Shown: in pieces, positions 31,021-40,621 of the stretch
How positions within the stretch are numbered: the first letter of the stretch is position 1
Layout: each line of letters starts with the position of its first letter
Assembly: GCA_938015875.1 (NCBI GenBank)
Contig: CALLXE010000034.1
Location: forward strand, 1 to 64,000
Direction: 5' to 3'
Source: an uncultured Robiginitomaculum sp.
GTDB lineage: Bacteria; Pseudomonadota; Alphaproteobacteria; Caulobacterales; Maricaulaceae
Length of the DNA stretch: 64,000 nt
Translations under genes and position numbers: made by a program
The notes under the pieces: generated by a model
Told to the model about the DNA's origin: nothing
What the model saw: the letters and a program-made list of their open reading frames with translations, nothing else
Database searches by the model: none

Positions 31021-31374
31021 ATGACGACAGATTCGCGATATCCGGCTTCTCAAAACCTCAGTGTGGCACAGGCCGCTAGCCGTCTTCAGGACGCTCTGAA
31101 GTCTTTGGAAGGCGCTTTGTCACCTATGGCCGCCCGCCTTAAGGCGCTTGAGGCAGGCTCGCAGGACGGCGAAATCTTAGAGCAGGACCGCGCCCGTCTG
31201 GCCCGTGAACTTGATGAAGCCAAAGCCGCTAACGCAGATCACGATGCCAAGTCAGCGCAATGGGCGGAAACGGAAAAGGAATTTGCCGCTCTGGCCGGAG
31301 AAACCATGCAAGAGCTGGATGCTGTGATCAGCCAAGTTCAGCATGCGCTGGGCAGCGGGAAGGGGCGCGCGTAA
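31021..31374 (+). CDS. DUF4164-like coiled-coil protein upstream of zapA
   Basis: Short coiled-coil ORF overlapping the zapA start; common alphaproteobacterial arrangement. Confidence 0.65.
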   Translation: MTTDSRYPASQNLSVAQAASRLQDALKSLEGALSPMAARLKALEAGSQDGEILEQDRARLARELDEAKAANADHDAKSAQWAETEKEFAALAGETMQELDAVISQVQHALGSGKGRA

Positions 31375-31736
31375 TGGCCAAAGTCAGTCTTGAGATTAAT
31401 GGCCGAAAATACGCGCTGGGTTGTGATGACGGCGAAGAGCCACGCTTGACCCGTTTGGGACAATCCCTTGATACGCGGGTTCGCGAACTGGCCGATCAAT
31501 TCGGACAAATCGGGGATTTGCGCCTTTTGGTTATGGCCGGGATTACAATGACCGACGAGATTGCAGAGATGCAGGCCGGCATTGATAAACAAACAGATGC
31601 CTTGACGGCAGACATACGCCGCGACGCCGATACGGCGCGCCGTTCTGCCGCTCAAAGTGAAATTGATGCGGCCAATGCCCTGTCAGATGCTGCAAAGCGT
31701 ATTGAACGCATGGCCGCTAAACTTTCCGGTTCCTGA
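31374..31736 (+). CDS. zapA: Cell division protein ZapA
   Basis: VSLEINGRKYALGCDDGEEPRLTRLGQSLDTRVRELADQFGQIGDLRLLVMAGITM; ATG at 31374. Confidence 0.92.
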   Translation: MAKVSLEINGRKYALGCDDGEEPRLTRLGQSLDTRVRELADQFGQIGDLRLLVMAGITMTDEIAEMQAGIDKQTDALTADIRRDADTARRSAAQSEIDAANALSDAAKRIERMAAKLSGS

Positions 31737-31808
31737 TAATATCCTTATAATATCCTTAGTTTGCCTTTTTACTCTTGTGAAAACGGTGCATGCATCCCAC
31801 ATTGAACA

Positions 31809-31979
31809 TGGCGGTTTCTGCGGACTTTGTGAGACACACCTATCCACCGGACCTTAACTAAACCCTCGGGAGTTGGCTCTGTCTGAGCCGTGGCTCAATT
31901 AACCGACGCCCACCTGTACAGCAGGTTCACGAGGATTTGACTGCGTCCACGGGTTTTACTGTGGGGCCGCCACATTTTT
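31809..31979 (+). ncRNA. ssrS: 6S RNA (alphaproteobacterial type)
   Basis: Characteristic AACCCTCGGGAGTTGGCTCTGT...GACGCCCACCTGTACAGCAGGTTCACGAGGA; closing pairing tggcgg (31809-31814)/ccgcca (31967-31972) followed by a T-run; sits downstream of zapA. Confidence 0.85.
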
Positions 31980-32101
31980 CTTACATGAACTGAATATGAA
32001 CAATGCGCACCTTGTGCGTGCATTAACCATGAAGCTTATGCGTATTTTAACCTGTTTTGTCCATATTTCAGGTTGTACCATTAAATGATGTGAGAAGAGC
32101 T

Positions 32102-34816
32102 ATGACTCTAATTTGGATAGACGATTTTGAAAGCACGACGGGCGCAACCTCTGATATCAGTGTTACCCGTAATGCCTCCGAGCATGTTGACACCGCAAAC
32201 GGAACCTATGAGTCCACAGGTGATTACTCGTTTTTGACCGATGGTTTACGCGGGGATGGATCCGGTACACCTTTGTCAAACCCATTTTCCGGCGCTCAGG
32301 GCACATTATATTGGCGCGCCGAAGACATTGACGGCATTGCAGGGCTTCCCAATTTTACTGATGCCCGTGATGTTATAGAGTGGACCGGTATCGACATTTC
32401 CGGACAAACAGAATTGTCCTTCTCCGGCCTGTTTGCCGCCCGTTCCTCCAATAATCCATTTGACCCGACCGATTTTGTCCGCGTCGAAGTCAGCATTGAT
32501 GGCGGCGCTTACCAAACAGTCATTCGTCTTGAATCCGAAAATGCCACAGGCGGCCCACCGAACACCCGCCTTCTTGTCGATACCGACAATGATGGCGTTG
32601 GCGATGGCACCGTTATCACTGATGCTTTCCAAACATTGAGCGGCGATATTGCCGGAACAGGCGCTTTACTGGATTTACGTTTAACGTTTGAGGTTGACGC
32701 GACCGGTGAAGAAATCGGTTTTGACAACTTCCAAATTGGTTCCAATGATATACCTGTCGTTTCGACTGTTGAAGCTTTTGCGCGCGTTTACGCCGAGCAT
32801 GGCGGCCCGCAGTCTATTTCCGATACGGTGACTTTGACTGATGCGAATGATACAAACCTGACCGGCGCAGTTATCGCGATTACGGCCGGCTATGACGCTG
32901 CCAATGACAGCCTCGCCTTCACATCTGCAAACGGTATTACCGTCGCAAGCAATACCGGCGGCGTTCTGACCCTGACCGGTACAGCGACAGTCGCGCAATA
33001 CCAAGCGGCTATTCGCGCGGTCACGTATGAAAATGCGTTTACAACGGAATCAATTGCGACGCGCACATTCTCAATCTCTGTCAGCGATGACGGTGGCGGC
33101 ACATCAGTCGTCGCGACCCGTGATATGACGTATAATACCACCGAAACGATTACCGGCTCCGGCGCGACGGATGATATTTTGGAAGGTGATTTTGGCGTTG
33201 ATGTTCTGATCGGCCTTGACGGCAATGATTTTCTTGTTGGCGGCGACGGCAACGACACACTGCTGGGCGGTGACGGTAATGATGGCCTTCGCGGCGGCGA
33301 GGGCGCAGACATCCTGAACGGCGGAGCGGGTATTGACCGCGCTATTTACGCTCAGGCTCCGGCCGGCGTTGTGGTTGATTTTGCCGATCCGTCCCTCAAT
33401 ACCGGCGACGCGGCAGGGGACAGCTATGTGGATGTTGAAAACATTCTGGGCTCTGCTTTTGCGGATACCCTCTCCGGCGATGCCAATGCGAACGGTATTA
33501 ACGGCGGCGCAGAGAATGACATAATTGTTGGCCGCGGCGGCGATGATCGTCTGTTTGGCGGCAGCGGAAATGATGTTGTCAGCGGAGACGCGGGCGTAGA
33601 CTACGTCAATGGCGGCTCCGGTATGGATACGCTGAACGGCGGCGATGATAATGATCGCCTTGAAGGCAGCAGCGGCAATGACATTTTAAACGGTGACGCG
33701 GGTAATGATCTTCTGCGCGGCGGTGCTGATAATGATACGCTGAACGGCGGTTTGGGCCGCGACAGCCTGATTGGCGGCTCCGGTGATGATGAGCTTAACG
33801 GCGGCGACAATAATGACAATCTTCACGGCTCGTCCGGCATAGATACGCTGAACGGTGACGCCGGTAATGATCGCCTTTACGGCGGTGATGATAATGACAC
33901 GCTGAACGGCGGCGACGGCGCAGATATCCTGAGCGGCGGCACCGGAACAAACAGCCTGTTCGGTAATGCCGGCAATGATACGTTTGACGGCGGCGCAGGT
34001 ATTGATGCCTATGACGGCGGCACAGGAACGGATCGGGTTTATTATAATGATTCCACCGCTGCCATCCTGTTGGATATGGAAGACGTCGCCGCAACAGCCG
34101 GCGATGCCGCCGGAGACACGTTTACAAGTATCGAAAATGTTTACGGAACAGCGTTTAATGACGGAATCAGCGGCAATGCAGACGATAACCGCTTAAGCGG
34201 TATGGACGGCGACGATATGCTCTACGGCCGTGACGGCAATGACAAGCTGTTCGGCGGCGACGGCGAGGATTTGCTCTTTGGCGAAAACAACGATGACCTT
34301 TTGGTCGGCGGCGCTGATAATGACGAGCTTTATGGCGGTTTCGGCGATGATAAGCTTTACGGCGACGCCGGTGATGACGTGCTTGAAGGCGGACTTGGCG
34401 ATGATGTTCTGATCGGCGGCGCCGGTGCTGATGAATTCACAGCCCTTGGCCTGCATGGCACAAACAAAGTTATCGACTTTGAAGATGGCGTGGACAAAAT
34501 TGTTTATGTCGGTGGCCCTGAGGGTTTCGCAGATCTGACGATTACGAAAGTCGGCGGCAATACGCACGTAACAACTGCGGAAGGTGTTTTCTATCTTTCC
34601 GGGATTGATATTGCTGATGTAACGGAAGCAGACTTTGAATTCATCGGTCTTGTCGGTGGCCCCGGCGGCGGCGAATTTGGCGCGCCTTTATCCGATAAAG
34701 CCGGCGTGGCAGACGCTCTGGCGGCTCAGGCTTCGGTGCAGACACCGGCCCAAGACGACTCGGGTGCATTTGACAGCTCTGTGGCGGTCTTCGATATCTT
34801 TGACGCCGGCGTCTAG
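32102..34816 (+). CDS. RTX (hemolysin-type calcium-binding repeat) secreted protein
   Basis: Many GGxGxDxLxGGxGND nonapeptides; cadherin-like central region; ATG at 32102 with GAGAAGAG upstream (the ORF track uses a TTG). Confidence 0.93.
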   Translation: MTLIWIDDFESTTGATSDISVTRNASEHVDTANGTYESTGDYSFLTDGLRGDGSGTPLSNPFSGAQGTLYWRAEDIDGIAGLPNFTDARDVIEWTGIDISGQTELSFSGLFAARSSNNPFDPTDFVRVEVSIDGGAYQTVIRLESENATGGPPNTRLLVDTDNDGVGDGTVITDAFQTLSGDIAGTGALLDLRLTFEVDATGEEIGFDNFQIGSNDIPVVSTVEAFARVYAEHGGPQSISDTVTLTDANDTNLTGAVIAITAGYDAANDSLAFTSANGITVASNTGGVLTLTGTATVAQYQAAIRAVTYENAFTTESIATRTFSISVSDDGGGTSVVATRDMTYNTTETITGSGATDDILEGDFGVDVLIGLDGNDFLVGGDGNDTLLGGDGNDGLRGGEGADILNGGAGIDRAIYAQAPAGVVVDFADPSLNTGDAAGDSYVDVENILGSAFADTLSGDANANGINGGAENDIIVGRGGDDRLFGGSGNDVVSGDAGVDYVNGGSGMDTLNGGDDNDRLEGSSGNDILNGDAGNDLLRGGADNDTLNGGLGRDSLIGGSGDDELNGGDNNDNLHGSSGIDTLNGDAGNDRLYGGDDNDTLNGGDGADILSGGTGTNSLFGNAGNDTFDGGAGIDAYDGGTGTDRVYYNDSTAAILLDMEDVAATAGDAAGDTFTSIENVYGTAFNDGISGNADDNRLSGMDGDDMLYGRDGNDKLFGGDGEDLLFGENNDDLLVGGADNDELYGGFGDDKLYGDAGDDVLEGGLGDDVLIGGAGADEFTALGLHGTNKVIDFEDGVDKIVYVGGPEGFADLTITKVGGNTHVTTAEGVFYLSGIDIADVTEADFEFIGLVGGPGGGEFGAPLSDKAGVADALAAQASVQTPAQDDSGAFDSSVAVFDIFDAGV

Positions 34817-34848
34817 CGAGCGTCGATGCGGCGTGCTACTGCGCGCCT

Positions 34849-35421
34849 ATGAATATCGCTTTTCAAAAAACACGCGCGCGCGCGCAGGCAAAGTCTGCGC
34901 GCGCCGTTTGCTGTAAAGACGGAGCCGGTCCGGCGCTGATAAAGCAATGGCCCGCGCTTTCGACGCGCGGGCAATCCGTGGCCGGGTTTTGGCCTATCAA
35001 AGATGAAATTGACGTGCGGCCTTTAATGAAAGCTCTGTCCGGGGCCGGGCAGACCGTATGCCTTCCGCGCATGGTTCGCAAAGCCCATCCGCTGGAGTTT
35101 CGCAAATACGAACCGGGTGACGCTTTAAAAAGCGGGCCATACGGCACGGCAGAGCCGCATAAATCAGCGCCTTTGGTGACGCCTGATATAATCCTGCTGC
35201 CGCTGCTTGCATTTACGCCGGAGGGCGCGCGGCTTGGTTATGGCGGCGGTTTTTATGATCGCACGCTGGCCCGGCTTCGCGCAGCCTCTGAAGACACGGG
35301 CCGTCCTGTCTTTGCTTGCGGTGTCGCTTTTGACAGCCAAGAAGTGCCAAATGTGCCGACTGACTCTTATGACCAACACTTGGACGCGATATTGACGCCG
35401 TCCGCTTTCAGGATTTTTTAA
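34849..35421 (+). CDS. 5-formyltetrahydrofolate cyclo-ligase
   Basis: LLPLLAFTPEGARLGYGGGFYDRTLARL signature. Confidence 0.93.
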   Translation: MNIAFQKTRARAQAKSARAVCCKDGAGPALIKQWPALSTRGQSVAGFWPIKDEIDVRPLMKALSGAGQTVCLPRMVRKAHPLEFRKYEPGDALKSGPYGTAEPHKSAPLVTPDIILLPLLAFTPEGARLGYGGGFYDRTLARLRAASEDTGRPVFACGVAFDSQEVPNVPTDSYDQHLDAILTPSAFRIF

Positions 35422-35422
35422 T

Positions 35423-36235
35423 ATGAGATTTGCTTTTTTCGGAGATGTTGTCGGCCGCGCCGGGCGCAAAGCGATCACGGATCATGTGCCGGTTTTGCGT
35501 GAAACGCTGGGCCTGCATGCCGTCATCGTAAACGGTGAAAATGCGGCGGGCGGCTTTGGGATTACTGAGAAAACTGCCAATGAAATGTTTGATTGCGGCG
35601 TGGACGTTATCACCCTGGGGAATCACAGTTTTGATCAGGCGGAAACTCTGACCTATATTGACAGAGAGCCGCGCCTGCTGCGCCCGGCCAACTATCCCAA
35701 GGGCTTGTTCCCGGGCAAAGGCGCGAATTTGTACGATATTGGCGGCTACCAAATGCTGGTTGTGAATGTGCAGGGCCGCGTGTTTATGGACGCGCTGGAT
35801 GATCCCTTTGTCGCCGTTGATGCGGAACTGGCCGCTGCGCCGCTGGGGCATGTGGCCGATGCAATCCTGATTGATATTCATGCTGAAGCGACATCAGAAA
35901 AAATGGCGATGGGCCATGCCTGCGACGGGAAAGTCTCGCTGGTCGTCGGCACGCATCAGCACATCCCGACGGCGGACTGCCAAATTCTGCCGGAAGGGAC
36001 AGCCTATCAAACCGATGCCGGCATGTGCGGCGATTATGACAGCGTGATCGGCATGGAAAAAGACGAGCCTGTGCGCCGGTTTACGACAAGGCGCAGATCC
36101 GGCCGGTTTGAAACGGCCGGCGGGGAAGGCACGGCGTGCGGCGTCTTTGTGGAAACAGGCCCTGACGGCCTTGCTGTGCGCGTGGAGCCCATCCGCGTTG
36201 GCGGGCGTTTGTCACAAACCATTCCGTCAGTTTAG
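35423..36235 (+). CDS. TIGR00282-family (YmdB-like) metallophosphoesterase
   Basis: MRFAFFGDVVGRAGRKAI...VNGENAAGGFGIT...ITLGNHSFDQ...GTHQHIPTADCQILPEGTAYQTDAGMCG. Confidence 0.95.
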   Translation: MRFAFFGDVVGRAGRKAITDHVPVLRETLGLHAVIVNGENAAGGFGITEKTANEMFDCGVDVITLGNHSFDQAETLTYIDREPRLLRPANYPKGLFPGKGANLYDIGGYQMLVVNVQGRVFMDALDDPFVAVDAELAAAPLGHVADAILIDIHAEATSEKMAMGHACDGKVSLVVGTHQHIPTADCQILPEGTAYQTDAGMCGDYDSVIGMEKDEPVRRFTTRRRSGRFETAGGEGTACGVFVETGPDGLAVRVEPIRVGGRLSQTIPSV

Positions 36236-36328
36236 ACCTCAACTGTGCATATAAAGCTTTAAATGTCTGCCAATTTGTCTTAATCGGTCTGTAGTTTTGG
36301 TCATACCGATAGTTTTAAGGCATGTAAT

Positions 36329-37675
36329 ATGGGGTTTTCAGTTTTGAAATTGGGCGCTTGCGTCCTTCTGGCCTGCGCAGCTTTAACAGCTTGCGGCGGC
36401 GGTGGCGGCGGCGGGGACAGCAGCAGCAGCGCCGCATCTCCAAGCACCGTGACGCCTATACAGGCCAACAGGGCTCCCGTCTTTTCGTCACCGGCAACAA
36501 TTAACGCGCCCGAAAACAGCTTGGCGTCGTTTTATACGGTCGTGGCGTCTGATCCGGACGGGCAGCCGCTGGCAAGCGTGACCAAAGCTCCCGGCACGGA
36601 CGGTAGCTTTTTTAACTTTAACCCGCTGACGGGGGGGCTGACGCCGGCGGGAGCGCTTGATTTTGAACTTCCGGCTGACCAAAACGGCGATAATGTCTAC
36701 CATGTTAAATTTACTGCCGAGGACGCTGAAGGCGCGCAAACCGTGATGACTCTATTGGTGACAGTGACTGATATTGCTGTTGAAAGTCCTTATGGACTCA
36801 ACCCCGACCTGCCGCCCGGTATGAACTTTGATCTGCTGGACTGGAAGGTTACGCTGCCGATTAACAGCAGCGGCGGGCTGAGCGGGAAAAGCGTTGATAT
36901 CGGTGAGAATGATTTGGCGGCCGGCTATGAAGGGGACTATTTTTTTACCGGTCCCGATGGCGGTATGGTGTTTATCTGTCCCGCAGTCGGCGCGAAGACT
37001 TCAACAAATACGAGTTATTCCCGTACAGAGTTGCGAGAAATGTTGCGCCGGGGCAACACATCCATTTCCACCCATACTCGGAGCGCGCCGGCCCCGTTTA
37101 CCGACACGCCAAACGGCAATAACTGGGCGTTTTCCGGCGCGCCTCAGTCGGCCCAAGACAGCGCCGGCGGCGTTGATGGCACGTTGAGCGTGACCATGGC
37201 CGTCAACAAGGTTACAACGACCGGCGAGACCTATCAACAGGGCCGCGTCATTATCGGACAAATTCATGCCAAAGATGATGAGCCGATCCGGCTCTATTAC
37301 CGCAAACTGCCAGGCAATACTCACGGCACAATCTACGCGGCGCATGAGCCGACATCCGGCAGTGATGTTTATTATGACATTATCGGCGGGCGCTCCAGTT
37401 CAGAGCCGAACCCGCCCAACGGCATTATGCTCGATCAAATCTTCAGCTATAAAATTGACGTCAACGGCAACATTCTGGATGTCGAAATTGTCAAAGACGG
37501 TATCGTTATCGGGACGACACAGATTGATATGACGGGCAGTGGCTATGACGTGGCCGATGATTATATGTATTTCAAAGCGGGTCTTTATCATGTCAATAAT
37601 TCAGCTGACTTAGGCGACGACGCGCAGGTCACGATCTATGAGCTTGATAACAAGCATGACGGCTATCCGTTTTAG
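36329..37675 (+). CDS. Polysaccharide lyase family 7 (alginate lyase-like) lipoprotein with cadherin-like domain
   Basis: Lipobox LTACGGGG; SRTELREML, IIGQIHAKDDEP and YFKAGLYHVNN match PL7 catalytic motifs; APENS...ASDPDG...DFELPADQNGDNVYHV is cadherin-like. Confidence 0.9.
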   Translation: MGFSVLKLGACVLLACAALTACGGGGGGGDSSSSAASPSTVTPIQANRAPVFSSPATINAPENSLASFYTVVASDPDGQPLASVTKAPGTDGSFFNFNPLTGGLTPAGALDFELPADQNGDNVYHVKFTAEDAEGAQTVMTLLVTVTDIAVESPYGLNPDLPPGMNFDLLDWKVTLPINSSGGLSGKSVDIGENDLAAGYEGDYFFTGPDGGMVFICPAVGAKTSTNTSYSRTELREMLRRGNTSISTHTRSAPAPFTDTPNGNNWAFSGAPQSAQDSAGGVDGTLSVTMAVNKVTTTGETYQQGRVIIGQIHAKDDEPIRLYYRKLPGNTHGTIYAAHEPTSGSDVYYDIIGGRSSSEPNPPNGIMLDQIFSYKIDVNGNILDVEIVKDGIVIGTTQIDMTGSGYDVADDYMYFKAGLYHVNNSADLGDDAQVTIYELDNKHDGYPF

Positions 37676-37809
37676 ACTCTGCCCTGCCGCTTAAGCGCGC
37701 TTGATGTCCATTTGACACAAACCTTGCCCCGGCGCGCCCGCAGCGCTAAACAGCGCTCACCGGTGAGTCAGATAAAGATTCACACCAAAATTAAACACGG
37801 AGACGCCAC

Positions 37810-38586
37810 ATGGCAGGTCACTCAAAATGGGCCAATATTCAGCATCGTAAAGGGCGGCAGGATAAGCTGCGCTCAAAGCTGTTTTCAAAGCTGGCAAAGG
37901 ATATTGCCATTGCATCGAAGATGGGCGGCCCTGACCCGGACATGAACCCCCGTCTGCGTCTCGCAATTAACAATGCCAAGGGCCAATCCATGCCCAAGGA
38001 CAATATTAAACGCGCCGTCGATAAAGGTGCGGGCGGCGATGGTGCTGATTATCAGGAACTTCGGTATGAGGGCTTTGGTCCGTCAGGCATTGGTATTGTT
38101 GTGGAGGTCTCTACGGACAACACTAACCGTTCTGCTATGGAAGTGCGTACAGCGTTTTCGAAAAACGGCGGAAATATGGGCGAAACCGGTTCTGTGACGT
38201 TCAGCTTTGATCAGGTTGGCGAGATCACATATCCGCTGGAAAAAGGCGACGCTGATACCATGATGGAAGCGGCGATGGAGGCCGGCGCGGATGACGTTGT
38301 CTCTGACGAGCCTAATGAAGATGCTTATGACGAGTACGAGCCTGTGCACACATTTTATACTGCCCGTGATGAACTGGGCGCTGTATCAGCTGAACTGGAA
38401 AAAATTCTCGGCGAAGCGAAATCCGTCAACTTGATTTGGAAGCCGCAAAATGAAATTGATGTGCCGGACAAGGCAAAAACCGTCATGAATTTGGTGGATG
38501 CCCTTGAAGATATCGATGACGTGAACAATGTGTATCATAATCTGGAAATGTCCGAAGCCGCGGAAAAGGCTCTGGCTGAGGAATAG
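37810..38586 (+). CDS. yebC: YebC/PmpR (TACO1) family regulator
   Basis: [40 protein letters not shown]...[15 protein letters not shown]. Confidence 0.98.
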   Translation: MAGHSKWANIQHRKGRQDKLRSKLFSKLAKDIAIASKMGGPDPDMNPRLRLAINNAKGQSMPKDNIKRAVDKGAGGDGADYQELRYEGFGPSGIGIVVEVSTDNTNRSAMEVRTAFSKNGGNMGETGSVTFSFDQVGEITYPLEKGDADTMMEAAMEAGADDVVSDEPNEDAYDEYEPVHTFYTARDELGAVSAELEKILGEAKSVNLIWKPQNEIDVPDKAKTVMNLVDALEDIDDVNNVYHNLEMSEAAEKALAEE

Positions 38587-38646
38587 ACCGGGGATTGCGG
38601 CGCAAGACTTGCAACGCAAGCAAAGACATTAAATTGGAGTATTACA

Positions 38647-38880
38647 ATGGCAAAACTGAATTTTGAGCATGATGGACAGAAGTTCGCAGTTAAAGGCGAG
38701 TGGGATGGCAACACCTTCACGGCGCAGGCTTTTAAAGGTAAAAAGGAGGCCTCCGACCCTTTTTCTATTACTAAAGACGCAGAGGCTGATATGGCAGAGG
38801 ACGAAGCTCTGGAAGCTGTCGTCATGAATTCTGCGAAAGAAGACGTGATCAGTGGAAACGGCGTTTCAGGCGCTGAATAA
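38647..38880 (+). CDS. Small acidic hypothetical protein
   Basis: Intact 77-aa ORF with ribosome-binding-like sequence upstream (ttggag), followed by a strong terminator. Confidence 0.6.
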   Translation: MAKLNFEHDGQKFAVKGEWDGNTFTAQAFKGKKEASDPFSITKDAEADMAEDEALEAVVMNSAKEDVISGNGVSGAE

Positions 38881-38903
38881 TCTTTTCTGCATCATTGAAG
38901 CTT

Positions 38904-38940
38904 AAAAGCCGCCCGGACATAACGTCCGGGCGGCTTTTTG
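38904..38940 (+). terminator. Strong rho-independent terminator
   Basis: aaagccgcccggac ataac gtccgggcggcttt followed by T's. Confidence 0.9.
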
Positions 38941-38992
38941 TATGGCAGCGCGCGTTTTGGGGGAGCCACGCGCCGCGCATTTCAGGCGGCGA

Positions 38993-39613
38993 TCAGGCCG
39001 CGACAAAGGGCTCTGCATCAGCCGATATTTCAGTCAGAACGGCTTCGATTCGGCGGGTCAAATCGTCTGCGCCGCCGGTCCGGGTGTTCGATGTGACTGT
39101 GGCGTAGACTGTGCCGGTATAGCTGCCGACGATCATAGCCTTGAAGGCGCCTTTGGGTGACAGTGTTTGACCGGCAGGGATGAGCAGTCCTGTGTCCCGC
39201 AGAGCGCGCCGACCAAAACTGTTCCATTCTGCGTCAGCGCCGCTTCCGTAAATGATGACAAATCGCTGTCCGCTCGCAGCAGCTGTCATGCGAATTTCGT
39301 CCAATGTATTATCAGATCCGGCCGGCGCGTGAATGACGCGGTCAACGGTTGCCGGGCTGATCGGAGCAAAGTTAATCATGCCGCCGCTACGGTTTGACAG
39401 TTCCGCAAAGTCTCGAAGGTCAGAGAAGGGTGCGGCGGTCAGCTTGCCGTTCTTTATATTGGCAATGGCAAAGTCTGTCTGCCCTGCCGCCGTTGCGATG
39501 GCAGGTTTTAATTGCGGGCTCGGCATTTCGCTCGCGCTCGCCACAGAAGGGGACAGGCACAGGGCTTCAAGGGTTGCGCCGGCGATTAAGGTCGATGTTA
39601 TCAGGTTTCTCAT
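38993..39613 (-). CDS. Secreted hypothetical protein
   Basis: Signal-like MRNLITSTLIAGATLEALCLSPSVASA; no family recognised; ATG at 39613. Confidence 0.65.
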   Translation of the reverse strand: MRNLITSTLIAGATLEALCLSPSVASASEMPSPQLKPAIATAAGQTDFAIANIKNGKLTAAPFSDLRDFAELSNRSGGMINFAPISPATVDRVIHAPAGSDNTLDEIRMTAAASGQRFVIIYGSGADAEWNSFGRRALRDTGLLIPAGQTLSPKGAFKAMIVGSYTGTVYATVTSNTRTGGADDLTRRIEAVLTEISADAEPFVAA

Positions 39614-39721
39614 TGTGGCCTCCAAGCTCATTATTGTTGATGAGATTTATATGCAGGCCAATTCGGGCGCGCATAGGGAGGGAATGGGGCGATTATGAGA
39701 AATATAACCCAAATATGACGA

Positions 39722-39742
39722 AAGCCCGACCGTGCGGGCTTA
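39722..39742 (-). terminator. Hairpin downstream of the Flp pilin gene
   Basis: aagcccg accgtg cgggctt stem. Confidence 0.5.
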
Positions 39743-39795
39743 ATTGGGTCATGATTAAAAGCCTGCAGGCAGCCTGCAGGTCTGAGCGAGCGGGC

Positions 39796-40080
39796 TTAGG
39801 TCTTTTCGACTTCGGCAGCCACGCCGTCCCATTTATTGTTTACGTCGCCGCCCAGAACACCGGCGCCGGCAATAATCGCCGTCGCAATAAGGGCCATCAG
39901 GATACCGTATTCGATAGCGGTTGCGCCTGACTCATCGTCATATAATGTTTTTAAGAATGTCACCGGGCCCACTTCCTTCAGGATTCTGAAATCTTTTAAA
40001 CCGGCGGTCTTAATGTCTGTTAAAGAAAGACGGTTAATTGGCATTAACTTAAAATCGCTTGGCGACACCCGGATGTTCAT
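39796..40080 (-). CDS. Flp/Fap-type IVb pilin
   Basis: DDESGATAIEYGILMALIATAIIAGAGVLG is the classical Flp pilin motif. Start uncertain: ATG at 40080, or GTG at 39963 giving a canonical short leader. Confidence 0.88.
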   Translation of the reverse strand: MNIRVSPSDFKLMPINRLSLTDIKTAGLKDFRILKEVGPVTFLKTLYDDESGATAIEYGILMALIATAIIAGAGVLGGDVNNKWDGVAAEVEKT

Positions 40081-40093
40081 CTACTGTTCTTTT

Positions 40094-40621
40094 ATGATAA
40101 CACCGTTTCAAGAATCAGGTCTGCGTATTTTAGGCCTGGACCCAAGTTTGCGCGCCTGCGGGTGGGGTATTGTGCTGGCACGCGGCAGCAGGCTGACGCA
40201 TATCGCTCACGGCGTTATTAAGCCTCCGGTCAAAGCGCCTTTGTCTGATCGTTTAAATGCGCTCTATATTGATATTACCGCCGTCATTGAGCGTCACGCG
40301 CCGGATGCTGCCGCCGTTGAAGAGGCGTTTATGAAAGACAACGCCATGAGCGCGCTTAAGCTTGGCCATGCCCGCGCTATATGTTTGCTGGCACCGGCAA
40401 GAGCAGGGCTGGACGTCGGAGAATACTCGCCACGCAGTGTTAAGAAGGCTGTAGTCGGGACCGGCGCGGCGGATAAAACTCAGGTCGCGCATATGATGAA
40501 TATGCTCATGCCGGGATGCGGCGTCAAAGCCGGCGACGCGGCGGACGCGCTTGCGATTGCGGTCTGCCATTCTCAAAACCTCAACTATCAGAGCGCGATT
40601 GCGCAAAGGCAGGCCTCATGA
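40094..40621 (+). CDS. ruvC: Crossover junction endodeoxyribonuclease RuvC
   Basis: LRILGLDPSLRACGWGIV...AVEEAFMKDN...GDAADALAIAVCH; start trimmed to ATG at 40094. Confidence 0.97.
   Translation: MITPFQESGLRILGLDPSLRACGWGIVLARGSRLTHIAHGVIKPPVKAPLSDRLNALYIDITAVIERHAPDAAAVEEAFMKDNAMSALKLGHARAICLLAPARAGLDVGEYSPRSVKKAVVGTGAADKTQVAHMMNMLMPGCGVKAGDAADALAIAVCHSQNLNYQSAIAQRQAS

Noticed and set aside
39836-40093. N-terminal extension of the ruvC ORF
   Set aside because: It is antisense to the Flp pilin; ATG at 40094 gives canonical RuvC.
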